Of a stretch of DNA of 64,000 bases, positions 1 to 9,600 are shown one piece after another. Origin of the DNA: Lysobacterales bacterium. Lineage in GTDB: Bacteria; Pseudomonadota; Gammaproteobacteria; Xanthomonadales; Rhodanobacteraceae. The notes beneath the pieces were generated by a model, which had not been told where the DNA came from, ran no database searches, and saw only the letters and a list, made by a program, of their open reading frames with translations. The stretch's first letter is position 1, and the number at the start of each line of letters is the position of its first letter. The stretch spans positions 124,001-188,000 of the forward strand of contig JADKJL010000007.1 of NCBI GenBank assembly GCA_016721015.1, given 5' to 3'. Both the position numbers and the translations under genes were made by a program.

Positions 1-420
1 GGCGTCAGCCATTGCATCGACGCGCGCAGCGAGGATGTCGTGGCTGCGATACGCGAAATCACCCACGGCGGTGTCGACTACGCCATCGAGTCGGTTGGCA
101 GCGAAAGCGTGCTCGCCCAGGCGTATGCGGCGACGCGGCGCGGTGGCACGACACTCACCCTCGGCCTGCCCGCGCCCGATCGCCTGTTCTCGGTACCTGC
201 GGTCAGTCTGGTTGCCGAAGAACGTACGCTGAAGGGTTCCTACATGGGCTCGGCCGTACCGATCCGCGACATCCCGCGCTACATCGCCCTCTACCGGGCC
301 GGACGCCTGCCAGTCGATCGCCTGCTCACGCATCGCCTCAAGCTCGATGAGATCAATGTCGCCTTCGACCGCCTCGCGCGTGCGGAGGGGATTCGCCAAG
401 TCGTGCTGTTCGACAGCTGA
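1..420 (+). CDS. Zinc-type alcohol dehydrogenase, C-terminal part (5' end outside window)
   Basis: The reading frame is open from base 1 to a TGA at 418, giving about 139 residues of the C-terminal half of a medium-chain alcohol dehydrogenase. Visible are the second half of the nucleotide-binding fold (AIESVGSESVLAQAY, then the GGTTLTLG strand-turn) and the KGSYMGS...RDIPRYIALYRAGRLP segment typical of NAD-dependent zinc alcohol/formaldehyde dehydrogenase relatives. The catalytic zinc ligands would lie upstream of the window, so substrate class cannot be judged. A GTG at 40 is an internal codon, not the start. No partner genes are visible; the next gene on this strand is unrelated. Confidence 0.85.
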   Translation, partial: GVSHCIDARSEDVVAAIREITHGGVDYAIESVGSESVLAQAYAATRRGGTTLTLGLPAPDRLFSVPAVSLVAEERTLKGSYMGSAVPIRDIPRYIALYRAGRLPVDRLLTHRLKLDEINVAFDRLARAEGIRQVVLFDS

Positions 421-470
421 GTCGAACTGGCAGACCGCGTGCCTGGCCCGGCAGTAGCGCTACCGGCAAC

Positions 471-492
471 GCGGATCAATGCAGTGATCCGC
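471..492. terminator. Perfect 8-bp stem-loop after the dehydrogenase gene
   Basis: GCGGATCA (471-478) and TGATCCGC (485-492) form a perfect stem with a 6-base loop, about 50 bases after the dehydrogenase stop codon. There is no run of T after it, so it is at best a weak intrinsic terminator; as a symmetric palindrome it could also be an operator. Confidence 0.35.
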
Positions 493-627
493 GAGATCCC
501 TGTGCCGGTCTGTCCCGCTGAGCCAACGCAGCGTAATCCGCTCAGGGAAACCTGATCACCCTTTCAAGCTTTCGACAATGGCGCCAGCCCGCTACGATAC
601 GCGCTGTCCCAGCGGAAACAGCGGCCA

Positions 628-915
628 ATGTTTGATATTGCGCAATTGAAACCCGAACACTTCGAGACCCTGATTGGCAGCAATCTGCCGATCGTTGATT
701 CCGATTTCAGCTTCACGATCCGAACGGTCGAACGACTGAAATCGCCCTCGCCGCGCAGCGAACCTTTCACGCTGAGCCTGACTGCACCGCCGAATACCCG
801 TGGGATCCAGGGCATTTATCACCTGCGCCATCCGCAGCTCGGTGTGCTTGAAGTGTTCCTGGTACCGACGGCACCGGTCGACGGTCAGCCGCAGTTCGAA
901 GCCGTGTTCAACTGA
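628..915 (+). CDS. Small DUF6916-like protein
   Basis: This encodes a 95-residue soluble protein without signal peptide or membrane segment, beginning MFDIAQLKPEHFETLIGS and ending with a YHLRHPQLGVLEVFLVP segment. The overall pattern (an opening phrase on the reach of the protein, a central TLSL strand, a final L-x-VFLVP strand) resembles the short DUF6916 family, which I recall as occurring beside tail-collar proteins such as those at 2.1-3.6 kb here. It converges with the GNAT gene and their 3' ends overlap by 8 bases. Function is unknown; the family link is from memory and moderate. Confidence 0.6.
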   Translation: MFDIAQLKPEHFETLIGSNLPIVDSDFSFTIRTVERLKSPSPRSEPFTLSLTAPPNTRGIQGIYHLRHPQLGVLEVFLVPTAPVDGQPQFEAVFN

Positions 916-1447
916 TCCGCTCGGCCGCCGCCTCGGGCCAGCCGAGAAAGTCGTATACACCCCGATTCTCGATCAGGCGGAAGCCCAGCCGTTGATAAAG
1001 CCGCTGGGCCGGATTGGTCGGTTCGACATGCAACGTCAGCTCGACCGCCAGCTTCGCAGCTTCAGCCTGGAGCGTGCGAACAAGTCGTTCGCCGATACCC
1101 TTGTTGCGTTCATCGCCGCACAAGGCAATGTCCATCAAGCGGATTTCTGCCGCTGTCGTGCGCGCGTAAATTCGCCCTATCGACCGCTCGCCACGCGTGA
1201 TGACCAGCAGATCCGCGCCCAGGTAATGCTTGATGTAATGATCGTGCTGCAACCGGCATTGCGCATCGAGGAACTCGCGCTTGGCCTGATCGGACCAGGG
1301 TACCGGTGCCAGTTCATCGTGCCGGACTTCGGCGTAGAGATCGGCAATGAAGGAGTAGTCCGCATCGAGCTCGGGCCGAAGTCCGAGCGTCGAGTCCTGG
1401 ATATTGAGTGCTTGCGTCAGCGCGCGCGCAATCGATGACTCCGCCAT
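908..1447 (-). CDS. GNAT-family N-acetyltransferase
   Basis: This is a 179-residue single-domain GNAT acetyltransferase. The acetyl-CoA binding motif A is visible as a beta strand followed by CGDERNKGIGERLVRTL (roughly residues 115-135), and motif B as TNPAQRLYQRLGFRLIE near the C-terminus. It probably moves an acetyl group from acetyl-CoA to a small molecule or protein amine; the substrate cannot be told from sequence. Its ATG overlaps the stop codon of the upstream gene by one base (TGATG), so it is the last gene of the leftward tail-collar operon and is translationally coupled to it. This position next to collar proteins suggests a role in their modification, but that is inference. Confidence 0.85.
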   Translation of the reverse strand: MAESSIARALTQALNIQDSTLGLRPELDADYSFIADLYAEVRHDELAPVPWSDQAKREFLDAQCRLQHDHYIKHYLGADLLVITRGERSIGRIYARTTAAEIRLMDIALCGDERNKGIGERLVRTLQAEAAKLAVELTLHVEPTNPAQRLYQRLGFRLIENRGVYDFLGWPEAAAERIS

Positions 1448-2079
1448 CAGCCGATCTGGGAATCCACGGAAAATGTCAGCCAGGCGAAATCACACTCGCC
1501 ACCCGAACGATCGCGCAACTCGTGGCCAGGATCGGCAGGCACGTCAATCGAATCGAATCGGACTGACTGGCCATGCGCACTCAAGGCAAGCACATAGCGT
1601 CCTTGCGCGAGCACCGGTCGCACCCTGCCGAGCAAGGCCGACGAGGCAATCGCGAGCGATCCCGAAGTCGTGCCGGCAAGTTCGGCACGGAAGCCGGCCA
1701 GGGTGGCTGAGTCGACTTCAAACGAAAACGGCTTGCTGGACGGCGAGATCGAATCCGGCTGATGGCTGGCGATCCGATACGGACGCAGACCCTCGTCGGT
1801 TGCGAACATCGCGTCAATCGCCAACGCGCCGAATTCCGACGGAAAACCGATCGCATCGATACGCAGACGGACACGCTGCGGCGGCGCACAGGCGTCGCCA
1901 CTGCACTGATCCAGTGAACGCCAATGCTGCGTTGCATCGCTGCCCTCAAGACGCGCGAGTGAGGTGTGCAGCAATGGCGCGGCGCTTCGGCTGAGAGCGG
2001 CGTAGGCGCTTGGCAGAGCCAGCGAACAAGCGGCACCGGTGCCGAACAAGGCGGTTCTGACGAAATCACGTCGTTGCAT
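1447..2079 (-). CDS. Tat-exported hypothetical protein in the tail-collar operon
   Basis: The product is about 210 residues. It starts MQRRDFVRTALFGTGAAC, a twin-arginine (RRDF) signal followed by a hydrophobic stretch ending near AYAA, so it should be exported folded through the Tat pathway. A GTG three codons upstream (2088) is an alternative start. The rest is beta-rich with two closely spaced cysteines (CSGDAC) and no motif I recognise. It lies 17 bases downstream of the third collar gene and directly upstream of the GNAT gene in the same operon. I do not recognise a function. Confidence 0.6.
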   Translation of the reverse strand: MQRRDFVRTALFGTGAACSLALPSAYAALSRSAAPLLHTSLARLEGSDATQHWRSLDQCSGDACAPPQRVRLRIDAIGFPSEFGALAIDAMFATDEGLRPYRIASHQPDSISPSSKPFSFEVDSATLAGFRAELAGTTSGSLAIASSALLGRVRPVLAQGRYVLALSAHGQSVRFDSIDVPADPGHELRDRSGGECDFAWLTFSVDSQIG

Positions 2080-2096
2080 GGAGATCACCGTTCCGC

Positions 2097-2621
2097 TCAG
2101 GTTCTTGGAGGATAGACGCCCTGGAGGGCGATACAGAAGTAGAAGGTGAGATAAGGCATCAGGTTGTTGTGTGGCTGATCCCCACCCGCCGGCGCCAATG
2201 CATTCGGGGACATGGGCACGAGGTTTGCGTTGGTGTCGGTCTGATAGAGCTGCGCACCCACGGATCGCGCCAATCCTTCCGAAGGATTCGCCTGGGCATC
2301 CTCACCCGGCTGGGTACTCGCCGACAGCGCATGGCTGTGGAGGGGAATCTCGGATTCCAGAAGCGTCACCGTATCGCTGCCGCCTGTTTCACCCAGATCG
2401 TGCAGCGAGAGGCCAGGCCCCTGGCCGGGATGCATGGGTGCCCGCCCCTGCAGGTCCGGCAAGGCGAAATTCGAGGCTCCATTTCCGCCGTAGGTTGTTC
2501 CCAGCAGCGAAAACAGGGCCGTGTTCTGCGACAACGGCAGCAATTGACCATCGCACCAGGCCCAACCCCTGGGCGCGAAGTTGAACGGGAAGACGCGAAT
2601 TTCCGCGACGAATGGATCCAT
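2097..2621 (-). CDS. Tail-collar domain protein (microcystin-dependent protein family), copy 3
   Basis: A 174-residue protein, read from ATG 2621; the frame runs further upstream but that part overlaps the previous gene. It opens with MDPFVAEIRVFPFNFAPRGW, then WCDGQLLPLSQNTALFSLLG, a NFALPDLQGR collar core and a C-terminal GDQPHNNLMPYLTFYFCIAL. This is the short tail-collar family (COG4675) named after microcystin-dependent proteins and used by phages at the tail tip. It is one of three tandem paralogues (with 2630-3136 and 3147-3647) that share this skeleton and differ mostly in the HSHALSAST-type variable middle. No signal peptide is visible. The physiological role of the chromosomal family is not established. 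Confidence 0.85.
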   Translation of the reverse strand: MDPFVAEIRVFPFNFAPRGWAWCDGQLLPLSQNTALFSLLGTTYGGNGASNFALPDLQGRAPMHPGQGPGLSLHDLGETGGSDTVTLLESEIPLHSHALSASTQPGEDAQANPSEGLARSVGAQLYQTDTNANLVPMSPNALAPAGGDQPHNNLMPYLTFYFCIALQGVYPPRT

Positions 2622-2629
2622 TTCAGTTC

Positions 2630-3136
2630 CTAGGTTGGGCTCGGAAAGATACCGAACAATGAAATGATGAAGTTCACGCACAAATAAGGCTGAAAATTCG
2701 AATGCGGCTGGCTGCCGCCAATCGGACTGATCGAGTTCGGATTCAGCGCTGCATTCAGCGGCATTCCCGAGATGTAGGGCGTATAGCTCGGTGTACTCGC
2801 CAGCACATTGCCTTGCGCGTTGGCCGTGGATGCATTGTTGGTCGAGGCGAGCATGGGGTGCGAATGGGAAGGAATCTGGCTGCTCGTGAGCGTGATTTCC
2901 TCGGCACCCCCGGTTTCGGCAAGGATGAAACCGTTGCCTTGATGGACCGGTACCCTGCCGCGCAGATCGGGTAGCGCGAAGGTGCTCTGGCCATCGCCAC
3001 CGTAGGTCGTGCCGATCAGGTTGAACAAGGTTTCGTTCTCGGAGATCGGGAGCAGGTCTCCCGCACAGAACATCCATCCGGCAGGAGCAAAGTTGCCGCC
3101 AAACATGCGAATTTCACCGACATAGGGCTGTGCCAT
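2630..3136 (-). CDS. Tail-collar domain protein (microcystin-dependent protein family), copy 2
   Basis: A 168-residue member of the tail-collar family with the usual order: GEIRMFGGNFAPAGW, then FCAGDLLPISENETLFNLIG, STFALPDLRGRVPVHQG, the IPSHSHPM segment and C-terminal GGSQPHSNFQPYL. It lies 8 bases upstream of copy 3 and 10 bases downstream of copy 1, clearly in one transcription unit. Compared with its neighbours it carries an extra Asn/Ser/Thr-rich loop (STNNASTANAQGN). No export signal is visible, so if it reaches the surface it needs another route, for example binding to the giant surface protein encoded upstream; that is speculation. Confidence 0.85.
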   Translation of the reverse strand: MAQPYVGEIRMFGGNFAPAGWMFCAGDLLPISENETLFNLIGTTYGGDGQSTFALPDLRGRVPVHQGNGFILAETGGAEEITLTSSQIPSHSHPMLASTNNASTANAQGNVLASTPSYTPYISGMPLNAALNPNSISPIGGSQPHSNFQPYLCVNFIISLFGIFPSPT

Positions 3137-3146
3137 CGTGAGACCT

Positions 3147-3647
3147 CTAGTTCGGACTGGGGAAGATGCCCTGCAGGGCGATGGAAAACGAGACTGTCAA
3201 AAACGGCTGCATGTTCAGGTGTGCCTGGCTGCCACCGGTATTGCCAATCGTGCCGGGACTCAGCGTGTTCTGGGCCGAGGGGGGCGCATAGGAAAGATTC
3301 AACGGACTGGCCAGAACCGCATTCGTCGGTATCACCGCGTTGCCGACGGCGGATGATGCCGAGACCGAATGCACGTGGGTCGGCATCTCGCTGACCGACA
3401 GGGTATGCGCCTGCTCGCCACCACGCTCGCCCAGGGTGTGGCCGCTGCCCACATGTACCGGCACGCGTCCGCGCAAGTCGGGCAGCGCGAAATTGACTCG
3501 GCCGTCCCCGCCGAACGTGGTTCCAAGCAACGAAAACAATGCCTGGTTCTGGTTGATCGGCAATAGCTGGCCATCGCACAAGGCCCAGCCTCTCGGCGGA
3601 AACGAAAACGACATCAGACGAATTTCGGACAGGAATGGTTCTGCCAT
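3147..3647 (-). CDS. Tail-collar domain protein (microcystin-dependent protein family), copy 1
   Basis: A 166-residue tail-collar protein beginning MAEPFLSEIRLMSFSFPPRG and containing ALCDGQLLPINQNQALFSLLG, NFALPDLRGRVPVHVGSG, EMPTHVHSVSASS and GGSQAHLNMQPFLTVSFSIAL. It is the first of three tandem copies and starts 11 bases after the stop codon of the giant surface protein gene, so it is almost certainly co-transcribed with it. Length and motifs fit the family; three adjacent copies are common in related genomes, as I recall, and suggest a hetero-oligomer. Function is unknown. Confidence 0.85.
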   Translation of the reverse strand: MAEPFLSEIRLMSFSFPPRGWALCDGQLLPINQNQALFSLLGTTFGGDGRVNFALPDLRGRVPVHVGSGHTLGERGGEQAHTLSVSEMPTHVHSVSASSAVGNAVIPTNAVLASPLNLSYAPPSAQNTLSPGTIGNTGGSQAHLNMQPFLTVSFSIALQGIFPSPN

Positions 3648-3658
3648 GGTGCCTCCCG

Positions 3659-6600
3659 TTATGGAATCTGGTTGCAGGTGTTTGCTGGCACCGTCGCAAC
3701 GGTTCCGAACGATGAGATACCGGCCGGTGTGGTACCCGGATTACCCCCCGCCAGACCGGCTACGCCACCTTCAAGATTGAAGATCGACGTATTGGCCTGG
3801 CGCACGAGGATGCCGCAGAAGCCAATGCCACCGCAGCCACCGCCGAGTTGGGTTCCCGTGTTTCCGCTGATGCGTGCGCATTGCGTGCTGGTGGTGCGCG
3901 ACTGCACACGGATCGCATCGAGGGCGGCGGCGAGCACCGTGACGTTGTTGTTGAGTACGCCGACCTGCATGCTGGTCGTCGATGGTGGAGCGCCGTTCTC
4001 GCCGGAGCCAACAAACAATCCATAGTCGAGACCTACGTTGGAGACGGTGTTGCCGTCCACCCGAACACGCCAGACCGCATCGCCAGCCGCCGGGAAAAGC
4101 CGGATGCCAAATCCGGAGAATCCTGCGCCGGCGTTGAACACCGTGTTGTTGCTGACGTTGCCCGTGACCGTGGGCGAAAGGCCGGTCGCCACGCTGCTGA
4201 AGAACACGTTGATGCCCGTATTCATCAGCGGTGCGTCAGCGCCTGCGTTCTTGCCGATGATATTTCCGGTGATGTTGAAGACCAGGTCGGAGCCGTTCGC
4301 TCCTGAAACCTCGATGCCCTGATTGCCCTGGTTCGGCGCGCCCGCAAAGATCTTGTTCGAGGTGAAGGTCGAATTCATGGCGCTGCCATCGGCCGCATCA
4401 GCGCGCAGCGATACCGTGCGGTTGCCATGGAACGTGTTGTTGCTGGCCGTTGCATTGACGACCGCCGTATCAGCGGACAGGAAGACGAGACCGACATTTC
4501 CGTTCGTCACGCCGTTGTCGGCAATCGTGTTCCCGGAGACAGTGACCGCCCCGAGTGTGCTGGTACCCCGATTCTCGAAGTGGATATTGTCTTCGAATGA
4601 ACCACTGACGACCGAATTGGTGATCGAGTTGCTGTTGCCGGCGAGATTGAGGACGAAGATGCCTGCTTCGCAGCTTGGCAGATTCACCACGCTGCAATTG
4701 CTCGCGGCATCGGAATTGTTGGTCACCGTGAGGTTGGCGAGTGTCATCCCATTGACCAGCTCGGAACGGATACCGCTGCCGAGATTGTTCTGGATGACCA
4801 TGCGATCGAGCGAAACGTTGCGCGTATTGATCAACTTGATGCCATCACCGCTGGCGCGCTGGATCGTTCCGCCGCTTCCTGCGGATCCCGTGCCGATCAC
4901 GCTCAAACCGCCGACTGCACCGGTGTTGTTCAAGACGATCCCGTTGGTCGGACCACTGACGGCGGTGCCTGCGCTGATACTGCGGAACTTGAGTCCCGCC
5001 GCACCAATCGTCGTGTTGGCGACATTGAGCGCCGTCGCCGTGGTCGTGCTCGCGGTGCTGGACGTGTCGGTTGATGTCAGCGTGCCGCCACCGGTCGCCG
5101 TAAAGGCCGGGTTCGCACCAGTCGCCAGGGTCAGCGTACCGCTGAAGCTGATCGTCGCGCCGGTATTGCTGGTCAAGACGATTCCACCGCCGGTGTCGCC
5201 GATCGCACCACTGAGAGTCACCGTATCGCTGGTGCGGTTGCTGATCTGGACAGCGGCGCCCGAGTTGGAACTGATCGTGCCGGGGAAGCTGATGTTTCCA
5301 GTGCCGCCGTCGACGCGGAAACTCGCGCCCGAGGCCGCGCCAGGATCGCTGATTGAACCCGAGGTCGCCGAGAATGCCGTGAGCCCGGCTCCGCCAAACG
5401 CGTTGACCAGCGAGATACCGTTGGTCACCGAGTTCGTGCTGGTGACGGCTGCGAGTGGCAGGCTGGCCGAGGCTCCGTTGATGTCAATCGCTGGGCCGCC
5501 GGTCGACGCAAGATTGCCGACACCAGCCGCGACCGCAATGCGGAATCCGCTGCCGGCAGCCGCGTTGAGTGCGCCCGTTGAGCTGACACCGAGTCCGCTT
5601 CCGGCGTCATTGACGATATCGAGATCGGTAAAGGCCAGATCACCCGTCACGTTGCCGAGCAGCATGCCGCTTGCGCCGACGCCATTGCCGGCAGTGCCGA
5701 TCACGGTGTTGCCGCCATTCACGGTATTGATCGGATTGCCGGGCGTGGCGTCGAAAATCGCGCCGTTGACGACGATTCCGGTGCCACCGTTGTTGCCGCT
5801 GATCGTGTTGCCGTCAAACGCCGTGATCGTTGCGCTACCCGCCGTGCGCGACACGTCGATACCGGTTCCAGTCGCCGTGACCGTATTGGTACTGATCGCG
5901 ACCTGTTGGGTGCCGGTCGAACCGAAATTGACGTCAATACCTTCCGCCGTGGCGCCGCTGATCGTATTCGCGCTGATCGTCACGCCGACGTTGTTGGTGC
6001 CGGTCGCGGTCACATCGATCGCGTTCGGCGTGCCTTGCAAATCTAGGCCGCGAATTTCGACGTTGCTGCGGTTGCCAGTGGTTGCCGGTACCGACACCGC
6101 ATCTGCGGAAGCGGCGACGATGCGCGGCCTCGTGCCGGCCGCGACCAGCGTGCCGAACGGCACCACCGTGAGTCCGTAGCCTTCACCCCAGAGCTTCTGA
6201 CCATCCTTGAGTGTGATGCCGCCCGCCAATGGCGTCGTTGCCGAATTTCCGTTGAACACGAAGATGATGTCGCCGGCGCTGGTGGTCGCCGAGTTGAATG
6301 CGGCGATCGTGTCGAAGGCATTGCTCGAGCGACCGTCTCCGCCGGCGGGATTGTTCGCTCCGTTGGCATTGTCGATGTACCAGACCGTCGGCCCGACCGT
6401 GATATTGATCGTGCCGGTGACGTTGCCCGGCGTCGGCGTATTTCCGTCGGTGACGACATAGGTGAAGCTGTCGGCGCCGCTGAACCCGGCGGCCGGGACA
6501 TAGGTGAACGCGCCGGCTGCATCGATACTGAAACTGCCGCCATTGACCGAGGTGCCCGATGCCGCGACGACCGCTGGCGCGTTCGGACCATCGGGATCGG

Positions 6601-9600
6601 TCGGTACCGCCTTGGTCAGCGCGCTCTGGGCATCGCTGATCGAGACCAGTCCCGGAATTGTTGCGCCGGCCACTTGCAGTTGCGTATTGCCGGCCGTTGA
6701 GTAGCTGATCGGATCATTGGTCAGGACCGGCACCGCATTGGCATGCGTGATGGCAATCGTGAACGACTGCGCGGACGACGCATCGATGCCGCCATTCGTG
6801 GTGCCACCGTTGTCCATCACATGCAAGACGATCGTTGCCGTGATGGTGCCGGTCGGCACGATGGCCGGGGTATAGGTCAGCACGCCGCTCGGCGAAATGC
6901 TCGGGCCGGCCGCGAAAATGCCCGGCGCCGAATTGCTGTCGATCACAAACGTGAGGGTCTGACCGCTTTCATCGGCAGGGCCGGCCGAGAGGGCTGTTGC
7001 CCAGGGATTGACGGTCTGCGCGCCAACATTGTCGATCACCGCCTGGTCGGCACCCTTGATGAAACTGGGTGCGTCGTTGACCGCTATCACCGTGATAGTG
7101 AACATCTGCACGACCGAGGTATCGATACCGCCGTTGGCCGTGCCGCCGTTGTCCGTCAGGCTGACCGAGATCGTCGAAGAGCCGCTGACATTGGCTGCCG
7201 CCGTGTAGGTCAGGGTGCCGCCGGAGCTGATGCTCGGGGCGACGCTGAACAGAGCGGCATTGGTGTTGCCGGTGATATTGAACGTGAGGCTCTGCCCGGA
7301 TTCGTCGGCTGGCCCTGGCGAGATCGAGCTTGCCCAGCCAGCGACCGTCTGCGCGCCGGCATCTTCAAGCACAGTCTGGTCGCCGCCGCCGATGAAGCTT
7401 GGCGCGTCATTGACCGCATTGACCGTGATCGTCAACGTCTGCGCGGCACTCGTGTTGTTGTTGCTGCCGCTGTCGACAAGCACGACGTTGAACGTCGCGC
7501 TGCCCGAAACATTTGCGCTGGTGGCGAAGGTCAGCGTGCCGGTTGGCGAGATCGCCGGCGCCGCGCCGAAGGTCAACGTGCCGCCGGTCTGCGTCAGCGT
7601 GAAATTCAGCGTCTGCAGGCCGCCGTCATTGTCGTTGATCGCGCTGGCCCAGTTCGGAATCGATTGCGCGCCGGCATCCTCGTTGATGATGACGGCGGGG
7701 CCGCCGGTGAAACTTGGAATCGTGTTGATGCCCACCACGGCCACCGTCGAGGTAGCGATATTGCTGTTCGCCGAGCCGTCGTTGGCAACAAAGGTGATGG
7801 TGCGCGCGGTCTCATTCGGCGCTGTCGAGCTGTTGAGATAGGTGACTGAGCGCAGCACCGATTGGAAGTTTGCGACGGTATCCGGGCCGGTCAGGGTCAG
7901 CGTGCCCGATGCGGCGACGTAGTTGGCCGTGATCGCGGTGGCGCCGGTCGTTGCCGCCAGCTGCTCGAAGGAAACGTCGAGCAGGTTGCTGATCGTGACC
8001 GTCGCGCTGGCGAGAGTGGCATTGTCGACGTCGCTCACCGTCAACGCGGCCGCATCGACGATCGCGACCGCGGGATTGCCTTCGGTATAGCTCGCCGCGA
8101 AATCACTGCCGGCAGCCGGACCGTTGAGATCAAGCACAGGCGGATCGTTGACCGGCGTGACCGTGATCGTGAACGTCTGCGCGGCCGAGGTGTCGATGCC
8201 GCCGTTGGCGGTGCCGCCGTCGTCCATCGCCACCACGCTGATCGTGGCTACGCCACTTGCATCAGCTGCGGGTGTGTAACTGAGCACACCTGCGGAGGAA
8301 ATCGCCGGGCCTGCACTGAACAGGGTGGCATTGCTATTGCCGGTGACATTGAAGCTGACCACCTGGCCCGCTTCGTTGGGTGGGCCGGCCAAAATCGCCG
8401 TGGCCCATGCATTGACCGTTTGAGCGCCAGCGTCCTCGGCAACACTCTGGTTGCCACCGGCGGTGAAACTTGGCGCGTCGTTGATTGCGGTGACCGTGAT
8501 CACGAAGCTTTGCACGGCCGACGTATCGGCGCCGCCATTGGCGGTGCCGCCGTTGTCGCCGAGGGTCAACGTCACGGTCGCGCTGCCGTTCGCGTCTGGC
8601 GCTGGGGTAAAGCTCAGCGCGCCGGTCGGCGACACCGCCGGTTGCGCGCTGAACAGGGCATTGTTGTCGTTGCTCGCAGCGAAGCTCAGCGTCTGGCCGG
8701 ATTCATCAGGCGGGCCAGCCGAAATTGCCGTCGCCCACGCGGTGATCGTCTGCGCAGCGGCATCTTCCGAAACGCTCTGGTCGGCGCCCTTGATGAAGGA
8801 TGGCGCATCGTTGACTGCCGTCACCGTGATCGTGAACGTCTGCGACGCCGAGGTATCGACACCGCCATTGGCCGTGCCGCCATCGTCCATGGCAACGAGG
8901 GTGATCGTGGCCACGCCATTCGCGTTCGCCGCTGGCGTATAGCTCAGCACGCCGGTCGAGGAAATCGCCGGGCCCGCGCTGAACAGGGCGGCATTGGTAT
9001 TGCCGGTGACATTGAAACTGACCACCTGGCCCGATTCATTCGGTGGCCCGGCCGAGATCGCCGTCGCCCACGGGTTGACCGTCTGCGCACCGGCGTCTTC
9101 GAGGATGCTTTGATTGGGGCCGGCCGTGAAGCTGGGCGCATCGTTGATGCCGGTCACGGTGATCGTGAAGGTCTGCGTCGGTGACGTATCGACGCCGCCA
9201 TTGGCCGTGCCACCATCGTCGCCGAGGCTCACGCTGACGATGGCGCTGCCGTTCGCACCGGCTGCAAGGGTGTAGGACAGCGCGCCGGTCGGCGACACCG
9301 CCGGCTGCGCACTGAACAAGGCATTGTTGTCATTGCTGACATTGAAGGTCAGCACCTGTCCGGTTTCATTGGCCGGCCCCGCCGAGATGGCCGTGGCCCA
9401 GGGATCAACCGTCTGCGCGGGGGCGCCTTCAGGCACGGTTTGATCCGGGCCCTTGCTGAAACTCGGCGCGTCATTGACGCTGTTGACGGTGATCGTGAAG
9501 GTCTGCGCGGCCGAGGTATCGATGCCGCCGTTGGTGGTGCCGCCGTTGTCGTGCAGGCTGACCGTGACGCTCGCCACGCCATGGGCATTCGCAGCCGGGG

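Noticed and set aside
2097..3647. Prophage call based on the tail-collar genes
   Set aside because: No other phage structural, lysis or integration genes are nearby; the collar family is common as a chromosomal operon.
4323..6179. Long Val/Leu/Pro-rich frame opposite the giant surface protein
   Set aside because: It arises from the regular Asn/Thr/Gly codon use of the beta-helix on the other strand and has no start signal or membrane pattern.
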